NCBI GenBank assembly: GCA_934500835.1
Contig: CAKSTR010000004.1
Span: forward strand, 186,001 to 250,000
Source of the DNA: an uncultured Paracoccaceae bacterium
GTDB taxonomy: Bacteria > Pseudomonadota > Alphaproteobacteria > Rhodobacterales > Rhodobacteraceae
Reading direction: 5' to 3'
Length of the DNA: 64,000 nucleotides
Below the pieces are notes generated by a model, which saw nothing but the letters and a program-made list of their open reading frames with translations, ran no database searches and had not been told where the DNA came from. The position numbers were made by a program, and so were the translations under genes. Shown here one piece after another: positions 28,701 to 36,349 of this stretch. Position 1 is the stretch's first letter. Each line of letters opens with the position of its first letter.

Positions 28701-29216
28701 CGAGGACGGATACAGCATCGGCATCAGCGCCGAGATGAAGGCATGGTCCGACTGGTGCGGGATCGAGGATGACTTGCAGGTATGGTCGTCGCCGGCAATC
28801 GCCAGCACCCCGCCATGCGCCGCTGTCCCCGCCGCATTGGCGTGCTTGAACACATCGCCCGACCGGTCCACCCCCGGCCCCTTGCCATACCAGATGCCCA
28901 GAAGCCCGTCCTTGCGCGCGCCGGGCGACAGGTGCAGCTGCTGGCTGCCCCAGACCGCCGCTGCCGCCAGATCCTCGTTCAGCCCGGGCTGAAAGACGAT
29001 ATCCTCGCGGTCAAGGAACCGCTTCGCCTTTTCAAGCTGCTGGTCATAGGCCCCGAGCGGAGAGCCGCGATAGCCCGAGATGAAGCCGCCGGTCGACAGC
29101 CCCGCCGCGCGGTCGCGCCGCATCTGCACCATCGGCAGCCTTACCAGCGCCTGCGTGCCGGTCAGATAGACCGGACCCGAGCTGGCGGAATACTTGTCGT
29201 CGAGCGAAACGGACAT
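25773..29216 (-). CDS. Indolepyruvate ferredoxin oxidoreductase, fused alpha-beta form
   Basis: 1147-residue fused enzyme that decarboxylates aryl or branched 2-keto acids to acyl-CoA. Order seen: N-terminal pyrimidine-binding region (MSVSLDDKYSA, TGTQALVRLPM); CAGCPHN; thiamine-diphosphate site GDGTWFHSG with NDAVAMTGGQP near residues 497-535; a four-Cys cluster motif CEGCGDCSVQSNC near 635; and the gamma domain VTGIGGTGVLTIG near 722. The start at 29216 is chosen because the extra upstream codons lie in the divergent promoter. Placed directly before liuA, it may feed ketoisocaproate-derived isovaleryl-CoA into the pathway as well as act on aromatic keto acids. Confidence 0.93.
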   Translation of the reverse strand: MSVSLDDKYSASSGPVYLTGTQALVRLPMVQMRRDRAAGLSTGGFISGYRGSPLGAYDQQLEKAKRFLDREDIVFQPGLNEDLAAAAVWGSQQLHLSPGARKDGLLGIWYGKGPGVDRSGDVFKHANAAGTAAHGGVLAIAGDDHTCKSSSIPHQSDHAFISALMPMLYPSSLHEFLELGLLGVAMSRYSGCWVGFKVISETVETTTVVDLAQEDIQFRLPDDFEMPPGGLNLRWPDPPLVQDERLQEHKGYAAIAFARANGVNRVTIADAKARFGIVASGKAYEDVRQALVELGIGPAEQAAIGLRLYKVRMPWPLEPEGIRHFSEGLEEILIVEERREIIENQIKQQLFNWRADVRPRIIGKFDDADRPFLHHSSGLTVGTVAAAIAERVTRLALPEGLADRIRARLAVLHRAEERAESHAAPVIRLPHFCAGCPHNTSTRVPAGSKAMAGIGCHFMAQWMDRNTETFTHMGAEGVPWTAISRFTDEPHRFVNLGDGTWFHSGHLAIRQAVAAGANVTYKILYNDAVAMTGGQPVDGVISPARIAHQVFQEGVARVVLLSEDPGRHAAADLPPGTKIGHRDEIDAVMQELRQVPGVTVLIFDQTCAAEKRRRRKRGLMEDPDLRVWINPAVCEGCGDCSVQSNCVAVEPLETEFGRKRKIDQSACNKDYSCVKGFCPSFVSVRGGSLRRAPAVTAQGGAIPDPVLPQPDGIWNLVVTGIGGTGVLTIGALVAMAAHVEGRVPMVLDMAGLAQKGGAVLSQIRIGDAAHPPTAPRITAGRADLLLGADAVVAAARDTVVLCDPARTVGVVSTAVTPVAAFTRERDFDFRAAAVEREVAAVLRGREHFLDFRALAETLTGDAIGANLMMLGYAWQQGLVPLRRESILTAIGLNGVAVKANEAAFLWGRRLAHDRDAVLALAAPKPVRLQAEMTVEELIAQRAAHLTDYQDAALADRFMQRARNLSQIFDKNGESVLRQAVVSYARVLAYKDEYEVARLYSRPEFRAALTAEFDGTPRLALNLAPPFLPGKAPDGRPKKRAFGPWIFPVLKVMARLKGLRGTWADPFARSPDRRLDREWIALVEEDLDLAAALWRPDRAAALTDLLSVADQVRGYGPVKEAASAQQKRRREEIRARLLADDPAQVAAE

Positions 29217-29397
29217 CGCGCGTCTCCTCCCCGATCCGCGTGGCCTTTCGGCAATCGTGGCACGGGATGCCCGGAACATGGTCGCTATTCGCAGGGCGGT
29301 GCCGACGATCTTGCAGACATGGTATTGCGGGAATGGCTCTTCAAGTTACACTGTATCCCAAAGGGCAATGCTGCGGCTGCACTGTATCGGGGCATTC

Positions 29398-29856
29398 ATG
29401 GAACTGGACGAATGGGACCGCCGCATCCTGCGGGTGATTCAGGCCCGTCCCGACATCACTCTGCGCGATCTGGGCGAGGCGACGGGCCTGTCGCACTCGC
29501 CCTGCTGGCGCCGGTTGCAGCGGATGGAAGAGGCCGGCGTCATCAGCCCGCGCCGCCACATCGTCGACCCCGAGGCGGTCGGGCTGGAGATCCTCGTCTT
29601 CTGCCTGGTCAAGATCGCCCGGCACAGCCCCGACCACCTGCGCCGCTTTGAAGACGCCGTGCAGACCGTGCCCGAGATCCTGCAGTGCCATTCGCTCAGC
29701 GGTGAATACGACTATGTGCTGCAGGTGGTGGCCACCTCGGTCCGCGCCTATGAGGCGACGGTCAAGACCGCCCTGACCGGCCTGCCGAACGTGCAGTCGA
29801 TCCACACCAGCTTTACCCTCAAACGGGTCAAGAACGAGGTGAACGTGCCGGTCTAG
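29398..29856 (+). CDS. Lrp/AsnC family transcriptional regulator
   Basis: 152-residue regulator. The N-terminal helix-turn-helix covers about residues 5-50 (LDEWDRRILRVIQ, LGEATGLSHSPCWRRLQRMEEAGVI), followed by a RAM effector domain with GEYDYVLQVV. The ATG at 29398 gives the usual Lrp N-terminus and has GGGG seven to ten bases upstream; an ATG 30 bases earlier is possible. It is divergent from the keto acid oxidoreductase-liu operon, so it probably activates that operon in response to an amino acid such as leucine or an aromatic amino acid. Confidence 0.9.
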   Translation: MELDEWDRRILRVIQARPDITLRDLGEATGLSHSPCWRRLQRMEEAGVISPRRHIVDPEAVGLEILVFCLVKIARHSPDHLRRFEDAVQTVPEILQCHSLSGEYDYVLQVVATSVRAYEATVKTALTGLPNVQSIHTSFTLKRVKNEVNVPV

Positions 29857-29938
29857 CCGCCGGTCCCCGCCGCACCGCGCCGGCCACGCAGGGCGCAGCC
29901 GACTGGCGGATCGGTGGCGGGTTGGGCGTGCATACGCG

Positions 29939-29982
29939 GGTCACACCTGCGTCATACGTAGATCATACCTAGATCACACGCT
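29939..29982. repeat. Four imperfect 11-base tandem repeats
   Basis: Four consecutive 11-base units: GGTCACACCTG, CGTCATACGTA, GATCATACCTA and GATCACACGCT. They share a TCAyAC core once per helical turn. They lie in the 130-base gap between the convergent Lrp-type and 5-formyl-THF cycloligase genes, ending 4 bases before the cycloligase stop. Function unknown; possibly a protein-binding array or a chance slippage product. Confidence 0.6.
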
Positions 29983-29986
29983 GTTT

Positions 29987-30655
29987 TCAGCCCTGCATCG
30001 GCCCGGCTTCGGTCACGATCCGGTCCAGCGGGATGTCATGCGGCTGCGGGAAAATCGTCTCAAGCCGGGCGGCCTGCAACCCCACGCCGATGACAAAGGG
30101 CTTGTGCGCCGCCAGCGTCCGGTCGAAGTAGCCGCCGCCATAGCCCAGCCGGTAGCCCTGCCCGTCCCAGCCCACCAGGGGGGCCAGCGACAGGTCCGGC
30201 ACCACCACCTCCTCGGTGGCGGGCACGGGGATGTTCCAGTCGCCCCGCACCATGGCATCCCCTTGTTTCCACGGCCGAAAAACCAGCGGGGTGAAGCGTT
30301 TCACCACCACCGGCAGCGCCGTCACCGCACCGCGTTCGGCCAGCGCGGCCAGCCAGAACCGCAGGTCCGGCTCCGCCTTGATCGGCCAGTAGCCCGAGAT
30401 GACCCGGCCCCGCACATCCGGCATCACCTCCTCCAGCACCCGGTCCAGCCCCGCCGCGATGCCCCGCGCCACGGCCTGCACCCCGGCCACCGGCAGCGCC
30501 GCCCGCAAAGCCAGCAACTCCGCGCGCTTCGCCTTGCGCCACCGCGCCACGTCCTGCGCCTGCTGCGGGTCCACCCCCAGCGGGTCGAAATAGTCCGGCG
30601 CCACCTCTGCCGCCATGCAGGGGGGCGATGCATAACCCGTTGGCTTCACGCTCAT
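29987..30655 (-). CDS. 5-formyltetrahydrofolate cyclo-ligase
   Basis: 222-residue ATP-dependent enzyme converting 5-formyl-THF to 5,10-methenyl-THF. The conserved C-terminal motif GYGGGYFDRTL (around residues 178-188) and the preceding PLVGWDGQGYRLG are diagnostic. The N-terminal region is about 30 residues longer than the shortest homologues; an internal start is possible, but the ATG at 30655 overlaps the next gene by 4 bases in operon style. It connects with the folate-type genes at 58716-61338 only by theme, not by position. Confidence 0.92.
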   Translation of the reverse strand: MSVKPTGYASPPCMAAEVAPDYFDPLGVDPQQAQDVARWRKAKRAELLALRAALPVAGVQAVARGIAAGLDRVLEEVMPDVRGRVISGYWPIKAEPDLRFWLAALAERGAVTALPVVVKRFTPLVFRPWKQGDAMVRGDWNIPVPATEEVVVPDLSLAPLVGWDGQGYRLGYGGGYFDRTLAAHKPFVIGVGLQAARLETIFPQPHDIPLDRIVTEAGPMQG

Positions 30656-31665
30656 TTCCCGCCCTCCAGCCGGTGAAGAATTGTGCCGGCATCCGTCATG
30701 ATCCGCTCCAGCCGCGCCCCGGCCGAGGGGATGTCAGAGATCGCGCCCACCCCCTGCCCGGCAAAAAGCGCCATCGCCTCAAGATCGCCCGTGGTGATCC
30801 GCAACGGCGAATCCGTGCTGTAGCGCAGGATCGGCCGCCCGCCCTCATCGGCAATCACCTCGCGCGGCAAGGCGTCGGGATCGTGGCCGGTCAGATTGAA
30901 CCCAAGTGCACGGGTGACGCTGTTGGCAATCACCCGCACCGCAGCATGCGCCGGCCAGTTCAGCACATAGACATCGGTATAGACGGTATCCGCCGGCCCG
31001 GCCTGAACCACCCTGTCCTTATGATATTGATGTGCAAAGGATTCCTGCGTTGCCAGAAACGCCGTGCCGATCTGCACCCCTTGCGCCCCCGCCGCCAGGG
31101 CCGCCACCAGCCCCGCGCCCGAGGCGATGCCGCCCGTTGCCACCACCGGCACCCGCGACTTTGCCGCCACCGCCTCGACCAGTTGCAACATGCCGGCGGT
31201 GCCATGGACATGGCCCCCCGCCTCTACCCCCTGCGCCACCAGCACCGCCGCCCCGGCATCCTCGGCCTGCCGCGCCGCCTCGACCGTTCCGACCTGATGG
31301 ATCACCCGCGCGCCCTGCCCGATGACACGGGCAACGACCTGCGGCACCACATCCCAGAAGAACGAGAAATCCGTCACCCCAAGATCCAGGCAGGCGCCGA
31401 TCTGCCGGTCCAGCAGCCCCGCCTCGGTGGCGGAAGGGATCACGTTCACCGCGAAAGGGTGCGGGGTGGCGGCGCGCAAGGCCTTGATCTCGCTTGCGAT
31501 CAGCGCGGGGTCCTCGCGCACCATTCCCAGTTGCGCATAGCCGCCGGCATTGGCGACCGCCGCCGCCAGCTCCCACCGTGCGACACCGCCCATCCCGGCC
31601 AGAAGCACGGGGTGGCGACAGCCCAGCAGATCGCAGAGCGGGGTTTGCAGGCGCGGGTGGGTCAT
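30652..31665 (-). CDS. Nitronate monooxygenase (2-nitropropane dioxygenase family)
   Basis: 337-residue FMN-dependent TIM-barrel flavoprotein. It begins with TPLCDLLGCRHPVLLAGMGGVARWELAAAV and has GVEAGGHVHGTAG (active-site His region) and ATGGIASGAGLVAALAAGAQGVQIGTAFL for FMN binding. It oxidises nitronates such as propionate 3-nitronate. The start at 31665 overlaps DUF488 by 4 bases. Operon order DUF488, this gene, cycloligase, next to an NsrR-like regulator, suggests a part in nitro-compound or nitrosative stress. Confidence 0.92.
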   Translation of the reverse strand: MTHPRLQTPLCDLLGCRHPVLLAGMGGVARWELAAAVANAGGYAQLGMVREDPALIASEIKALRAATPHPFAVNVIPSATEAGLLDRQIGACLDLGVTDFSFFWDVVPQVVARVIGQGARVIHQVGTVEAARQAEDAGAAVLVAQGVEAGGHVHGTAGMLQLVEAVAAKSRVPVVATGGIASGAGLVAALAAGAQGVQIGTAFLATQESFAHQYHKDRVVQAGPADTVYTDVYVLNWPAHAAVRVIANSVTRALGFNLTGHDPDALPREVIADEGGRPILRYSTDSPLRITTGDLEAMALFAGQGVGAISDIPSAGARLERIMTDAGTILHRLEGGK

Positions 31666-32042
31666 GGCTCTCTCTCCAGCTCTTCGGTCAGAACGTCGCG
31701 CAGAACGGCGGCATGGCTGCGCTCGGGGTCGCGCGCGGCGGTCAGCAGGACGACCGGCCCCTCGCGGCACAGCGCAAGACAATGCTCCAGCCCCGCCGCG
31801 TCCGCAGCCAGCTGCGCGCGGTAGCGGCGGGCAAACTCCGGCCAGCGCGAGGGATCGGCGTGGAACCATTGGCGCAGCGCCGTCTCCGGGGTGATCTCCT
31901 TGGGCCACAGGTCCAGCCGCAGCGCCGCCTTCGCGACCCCGCGCGGCCAAAGCCTGTCGACCAGAACGCGGGCGCCTGGGGGTATCGCCCCGTATGGCCG
32001 CGCCAGACGCAGCCCCGCCGCACCGGAAGAGTGGTCAGCCAT
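31662..32042 (-). CDS. DUF488 domain-containing protein
   Basis: 126-residue protein of the DUF488 family. The diagnostic VLVDRLWPRGV motif lies near residues 27-37 and a WP..F...Y segment near 65-75. The family's biochemical role is not settled. The ATG at 32042 is preferred because the longer frame runs into the regulatory palindrome upstream. First gene of the operon that contains nitronate monooxygenase, divergent from an Rrf2 regulator. Confidence 0.85.
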   Translation of the reverse strand: MADHSSGAAGLRLARPYGAIPPGARVLVDRLWPRGVAKAALRLDLWPKEITPETALRQWFHADPSRWPEFARRYRAQLAADAAGLEHCLALCREGPVVLLTAARDPERSHAAVLRDVLTEELEREP

Positions 32043-32104
32043 CACCGGACCCTCCTGCCCGCCCTTGCACGGCGGGGCTTGCCCAAGGGGTAGGCCGTGA
32101 AATA

Positions 32105-32119
32105 GGTATTGTAAATACC
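32105..32119. promoter_or_regulatory. Palindrome, candidate operator of the Rrf2/NsrR-like regulator
   Basis: GGTATT-GTA-AATACC is a perfect 6-3-6 inverted repeat in the 94-base region between the divergent DUF488 and Rrf2 genes, 17 bases before the regulator's ATG. Rrf2 proteins commonly bind short AT-rich palindromes and repress their own promoters, so this is a likely self-regulatory and operon operator. Confidence 0.6.
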
Positions 32120-32136
32120 CATACCGGAGCGGCCGG

Positions 32137-32550
32137 ATGCGACTGACCTCCTTCACCGATTACGGGCTGCGGGCGCTGATGCGGATGGCGGCAACGCCGG
32201 ATGTGGCGCTCTCGACCGCGACATTGGCAGACGAACTTCGCCTGTCGCGCAACCATCTGGCCAAGATCATGCAATGCCTGTCCCGCGCCGGCTATATCAC
32301 CACCAGACGCGGCGGCGGGGGCGGCGCCCTGCTGGCCCGCCCGCCCGAAGACATCCGGCTGGGCGATGTGGTGCGGCTTCTGGAACAGGGCCAGGCCATT
32401 GTCGAATGCTTCGCCGAAGGCGGCGGCAGTTGCACCCTGACCGGCAGCTGCCGGCTGAAACGCCGCCTCCGCACCGCCGAGGAAAGCTTCCTGCGCGACC
32501 TCAACCGCTCCACCCTCGCGCAGATCGCCGGGGCACCTCAGGCGGCCTGA
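32137..32550 (+). CDS. Rrf2 family transcriptional regulator, NsrR-like
   Basis: 137-residue Rrf2 protein. The winged helix starts MRLTSFTDYGLRALM, and three cysteines at 91, 99 and 105 (CFAEGGGSCTLTGSC) match the Fe-S ligand pattern of NsrR; Asp8, a fourth ligand in a characterised NsrR, is also present. NsrR senses nitric oxide through its cluster. It is divergent from DUF488-nitronate monooxygenase and probably controls them and itself through the palindrome at 32105-32119. Confidence 0.88.
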   Translation: MRLTSFTDYGLRALMRMAATPDVALSTATLADELRLSRNHLAKIMQCLSRAGYITTRRGGGGGALLARPPEDIRLGDVVRLLEQGQAIVECFAEGGGSCTLTGSCRLKRRLRTAEESFLRDLNRSTLAQIAGAPQAA

Positions 32551-32561
32551 ACCGCGCGCCC

Positions 32562-32622
32562 GCCTTTCACTTTGGCTCAAATATCCTGCGGGGGGTCCGG
32601 GGGGCGCAATGCCCCCCGGCCG
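32562..32622 (-). repeat. Dispersed hairpin-GATATTT repeat, copy 6 (inverted)
   Basis: On the minus strand: hairpin GGGGGGCATTGCGCCCCCC, then GGACCCCCCGCAGGATATTT and the tail GAGCCAAAGTGAAAGG. It lies between the convergent NsrR-like and proline-racemase-family genes. The tail is nearly identical to copies 4 and 5. Confidence 0.78.
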
Positions 32623-32638
32623 CCGCCAGATGAACGCG

Positions 32639-33667
32639 CTAGCGCGCGCCCCAGGTGTCGGACAGCCGATAGCCTTCGGGCCAGGGGTCGGCGGGGTCCA
32701 GCATGTGCTGGTGGATTCCGGTGATCCAGCCGCGGCCCGAAATCTCGGGCAGGATCGCGGGAATCTCGCCCACGGTCGTGGTGCCAAGGATGCGGCCTGC
32801 GAACTCGGACCCGATCAGCGACACCGCCGTCAGCCGGTCGCCCTGCCCCATCTGGCCCCGCGCATGCAGCACCGCCATCCGCGCCGACAGCGCCGTCCCG
32901 GTGGGCGAGCGGTCGACCTTGCCGGGCCGGATCGCCACCGCCGCCCCCGCCCGCAACGCGTTGCCCTGCCGCGTCACAGGTCCGGCAAAGAGGCAGAAGG
33001 AGAAATGCGTCCAGTCGGGGTTGGTCGGGTGGTGGAACCCCAGTTGCTCGGTCGCTGCGGCCGAAATCCTTACCCCCAGGGTGGCGATGTCATGCGCCTC
33101 GTCCGGGGTCAGGGAAAACCCAAGCGCCTGCGCATCGACGAAGACGAAACTGTCGCCGCCATAGGCGGTGTCGATGGTCAGGGTGCCAAGGCCCTCCACC
33201 TCAAGCTGCGCGTCCAGCCGCCCGGCAAAGCTGGGGTGGTTCTGGACGAAGATCCGCTCGGCCTTGCCATTCCGGCATTCGGCCCGCACCCGCACCAGCC
33301 CGCCCGGTGCCTCGAGTACCATATGGGTTTCCGGCTCCACCATCGGGATGATGCCGCCGTCCAGAAGCACGGTCGAGACGCAGATCGAGTTGGAGCCGGA
33401 CATCGGCGGGTTGTCGGCCGGTTCCATGATGATGAAGGCGGCATCCGCCTCGGGGTGCTTGGGCGGCACCAGAAGGTTCACATGCCTGAAGACCCCGCCT
33501 CGCGGCTCGTTCAGAACGAAGTTGCGCAGCGTCTCGTCGGTCCAGAGAAAGCGCGACTGTTCCCAGATGGTGTCGCCGGGCGGCGGCAGGACGCCGCCCA
33601 CGATGACATCGCCGACTTCGCCCTCGGCGTGGGCCGAGATCACATGAACGGTCTTCGCGCTGCGCAT
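32639..33667 (-). CDS. Proline racemase family protein, probable 3-hydroxyproline dehydratase (Ser/Thr active site)
   Basis: 342-residue two-lobed protein of the proline racemase family. The position of the first catalytic Cys is Ser90 ([10 protein letters not shown]) and that of the second is Thr256 (DRSPTGTA). Two-Cys members are racemases or epimerases, and replacement of the second Cys by Thr is known in trans-3-hydroxy-L-proline dehydratase. This protein therefore cannot use the two-thiol mechanism and is best read as a dehydratase of a hydroxyproline isomer. It sits 4 bases from the aconitase X gene and near a true two-Cys epimerase, which fits 3-hydroxyproline metabolism. Confidence 0.82.
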   Translation of the reverse strand: MRSAKTVHVISAHAEGEVGDVIVGGVLPPPGDTIWEQSRFLWTDETLRNFVLNEPRGGVFRHVNLLVPPKHPEADAAFIIMEPADNPPMSGSNSICVSTVLLDGGIIPMVEPETHMVLEAPGGLVRVRAECRNGKAERIFVQNHPSFAGRLDAQLEVEGLGTLTIDTAYGGDSFVFVDAQALGFSLTPDEAHDIATLGVRISAAATEQLGFHHPTNPDWTHFSFCLFAGPVTRQGNALRAGAAVAIRPGKVDRSPTGTALSARMAVLHARGQMGQGDRLTAVSLIGSEFAGRILGTTTVGEIPAILPEISGRGWITGIHQHMLDPADPWPEGYRLSDTWGAR

Positions 33668-33671
33668 CGGG

Positions 33672-35345
33672 CTACCTCAGCCATTGGGGAAGGGTTTTCG
33701 GGGCATGGCCGGTCGCGGCCGCCTCGGCGCAGGTCGCAAGGCTGCCAAAGCGCACGGCGCGGCCCGATAGGCCCGGACCATAATGGGCATATTTGCCGGA
33801 ATTGGTCATCAGGGCGCGGGTGCCTGGCGGGAAGACCGGCTCCGAGATCGAGCACCAGCACAGGTCCGGCAGCACCTGCACCCCGGCCGCTTCCAGCCGT
33901 TGCAGGGTGCCGTCTTCGCGCGCCTCAAGCATCACCTGCCGGCCGGCGGTGACGATGGTGGGGATGGCGGTGTGTCGCCCGGCCAGCGCCTCCGCCAGCG
34001 CCCGGCATTCCAGAAGCGAGGCATGGGGGCTGCCGACAGCCACCAGTTCCACCGTCTCCGGCCCGTCGTTCAGGGTCTGCCAACCTGCCGCCATATCCTG
34101 ACGGCTGATCCTGCGATGATCGGCATCGGCGGCGATGCGGTCAGCCTCGGGCGTGATCCCCTCGACATGCAGCATGGGGGCTGCCGAAGTGGTACCGAAG
34201 GCGGCGCAGACGGCCTTCAGGTTCTCGGCCGTCGGCTTGGCGGCGGCAAGCCCGCGCAAGAGCGGGATGCAGTCCGGCGCCGCCTTTCCTGCCAGCCAGC
34301 CGATCAGCGGCCAGAACGCATCGTCGATGGCGTCGGGCAGGTCGATGTCAAGGATGCGCTGCGCCTGACGCGGACCGTCAAGATAGACGCCGGAGAGCGG
34401 CGCCCGCCCGGTCAGCGCGATGCAGAGGTCAAGGAAATCCGGGTGCTTGGCCGTCCGCGCCCCCAGCACGGAATTGGCATAGATCACCGCGTTGGATTCC
34501 GACCATGCAATCCGCTCGCCTTCGGCCGGAGCCGTGTCCAGCAGATAGGGCGAGCAGGTGAAGGTCGGCTGGCAACCCATCCGCACATAGGCATCCGCCA
34601 GCCGCTGCGCCGGGCCGCCGAAACTGGGCGGCACGCCCTGCGCCCGCCAATTGGCATGATCGACCGAAATCGCGTTCATCGTGGCAGGGATGCGGACCCT
34701 GCCGCCCATCTCGGCCATCTTCTCGGCGAAGGTCAGGTTGGCGGGGCTGGCGTAGATGCAGCCGTCGATATGGCCCTGCGTGACGTCGATCAGCCGGTCC
34801 GCCCCCTGATTGGCCGCCATGGCGCAGATGATCCGCATCGCCTCTTGCGCGGCGGGGCCTTCGGCGCCATCCAGAAGGGCGCGGTCGAAATCGGTCAGAT
34901 CCAGCGCGGCGGTCGCCGGGGGCGCGACCGCAAGGACCAGATCGCCCGCGCGGATTTCACTGTCGCTGATCGTGGCGTTTTCCGCCTGCGCCAGCCGTGC
35001 CCAGGCCTCGGGCGACAGGCGAAGGACGGGCAGCGGCCGGCCGAACATGCCGGCAGCAATCAGCGCGCCAAGCGTCACCACATCCTCGGGCTCCGAAAAG
35101 ATCAGTGCGGCGGGCGCGCGCCCCGTCAGCGCAAGATCCAGAAGCACCCCCGATCCGGTGCAGGAGCCGCGGGTCGAGGGCATCATCAGGATGCTTCCGG
35201 TGATGCAGCGCCCATGCAGCGGGTGGTGCACGTCGATGATGCCGCCGGTCGCGGGATCGACCCCGCCCCAGAAGCTGAGCGGTTCCTGCGTGGCGATGAC
35301 GGGACCGGAAGCCTGCCCGCCAAGGATGCTGCGCGCCTGGTCCAT
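33672..35345 (-). CDS. Aconitase X (AcnX), fused; probable cis-3-hydroxy-L-proline dehydratase
   Basis: 557-residue fusion of the small AcnX domain (about residues 1-140; [33 protein letters not shown] begins it in outline) and the large AcnX domain ([39 protein letters not shown] in outline). Single-chain AcnX proteins of this layout have been shown to dehydrate cis-3-hydroxy-L-proline. Several conserved Cys ([21 protein letters not shown]) could bind an Fe-S cluster. The ATG at 35345 overlaps the epimerase stop. A longer frame upstream lies in the epimerase gene and is unlikely. Confidence 0.88.
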   Translation of the reverse strand: MDQARSILGGQASGPVIATQEPLSFWGGVDPATGGIIDVHHPLHGRCITGSILMMPSTRGSCTGSGVLLDLALTGRAPAALIFSEPEDVVTLGALIAAGMFGRPLPVLRLSPEAWARLAQAENATISDSEIRAGDLVLAVAPPATAALDLTDFDRALLDGAEGPAAQEAMRIICAMAANQGADRLIDVTQGHIDGCIYASPANLTFAEKMAEMGGRVRIPATMNAISVDHANWRAQGVPPSFGGPAQRLADAYVRMGCQPTFTCSPYLLDTAPAEGERIAWSESNAVIYANSVLGARTAKHPDFLDLCIALTGRAPLSGVYLDGPRQAQRILDIDLPDAIDDAFWPLIGWLAGKAAPDCIPLLRGLAAAKPTAENLKAVCAAFGTTSAAPMLHVEGITPEADRIAADADHRRISRQDMAAGWQTLNDGPETVELVAVGSPHASLLECRALAEALAGRHTAIPTIVTAGRQVMLEAREDGTLQRLEAAGVQVLPDLCWCSISEPVFPPGTRALMTNSGKYAHYGPGLSGRAVRFGSLATCAEAAATGHAPKTLPQWLR

Positions 35346-36346
35346 CACTTCACGACGAAGCCATGGGCATAGGGATCGCGGTCGTCGATGAAGATGGTGT
35401 TGATCCCGGTCTGCCGCGCCCATCCGCCGATTGAGGGGATGATGGCGGGCTTGCCGGCCACTTCGACCGCCGCCTCGACCCGGCCCTTGAAGATGCTGCC
35501 GATGATGCTTTCGTGCCAGAACTCATCGCCCACTTTCAGCCTGCCCTTGGCGGCCAGTTGCGCCATCCGGGCCGAGGTGCCGGTGCCGCAGGGCGAACGG
35601 TCGATCGCCTTCTCGCCGTAGAACACCGCGTTGCGGGCATGGGCACCTTCAACGGTGGGCTTGCCGGTCCACAGGATATGCGACAGCCCGTTGATCGCCG
35701 GATGCTCGGGGTGGGTGAAATCGTATTTCGCGTTCAGCGCGGCGCGCAGCTTCGGGCTGAAGCCGACCAGTTCTCCGGCGGTGAAATCGGCCATGTCGCG
35801 GAAGTTCTTCTGCGGCTCCACGATGGCATAGAAGTTGCCGCCATAGGCCACATCCACCACGATCTCGCCCAGGCCTTCGACCTCGGCCGTCATGCCTTCG
35901 GCGTAGAGGAAGCCGGGGACGTTGGTCAGGCGGACCTCTTCGACGAAGCGGCCCTCCTGGCGGTAGGTGATGTCCACCTTGCCGGCGGGGGCGTCGATGG
36001 ACAGCCGGCCCGGTTCGCGCGGGGTGATCAGCCCGTTCTCGATCCCCATGGTGATGGTGCCGATGGTCCCATGGCCGCACATCGGCAGGCAGCCCGAGGT
36101 TTCGATGAACAGCACCGCCACGTCGCAATCGGGGCGGGTCGGCGGGTAAAGGATGCTGCCCGACATCATGTCATGGCCGCGCGGCTCATACATCAGGCCG
36201 GTGCGGATCCAGTCGAACTCGCGCAGGAAATGGGCGCGGCGTTCCAGCATGTCCTTGCCCTCCAGACGCGGCCCGCCGCCCGAGACAAGGCGGACCGGGT
36301 TGCCGCAGGTATGGCCGTCAAGGCAGGAGAACGTGTGCATGGCCAT
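35345..36346 (-). CDS. 4-hydroxyproline 2-epimerase (two-Cys proline racemase family)
   Basis: 333-residue epimerase with both catalytic thiols: Cys90 in [10 protein letters not shown] and Cys253 in [10 protein letters not shown]. These invert the alpha-carbon of trans-4-hydroxy-L-proline to cis-4-hydroxy-D-proline. The start [19 protein letters not shown] is normal; a second Met two codons later is possible. It is followed by AcnX and the Ser/Thr paralogue and preceded by the FAD oxidase that would use its product. Confidence 0.92.
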   Translation of the reverse strand: MAMHTFSCLDGHTCGNPVRLVSGGGPRLEGKDMLERRAHFLREFDWIRTGLMYEPRGHDMMSGSILYPPTRPDCDVAVLFIETSGCLPMCGHGTIGTITMGIENGLITPREPGRLSIDAPAGKVDITYRQEGRFVEEVRLTNVPGFLYAEGMTAEVEGLGEIVVDVAYGGNFYAIVEPQKNFRDMADFTAGELVGFSPKLRAALNAKYDFTHPEHPAINGLSHILWTGKPTVEGAHARNAVFYGEKAIDRSPCGTGTSARMAQLAAKGRLKVGDEFWHESIIGSIFKGRVEAAVEVAGKPAIIPSIGGWARQTGINTIFIDDRDPYAHGFVVK

Positions 36347-36349
36347 GGG

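Noticed and set aside
24930..28772. A 1,280-codon plus-strand open frame opposite the liu operon and oxidoreductase genes
   Set aside because: The minus-strand genes here have full motifs and lengths. The plus frame shows no domain and mirrors their codon pattern.
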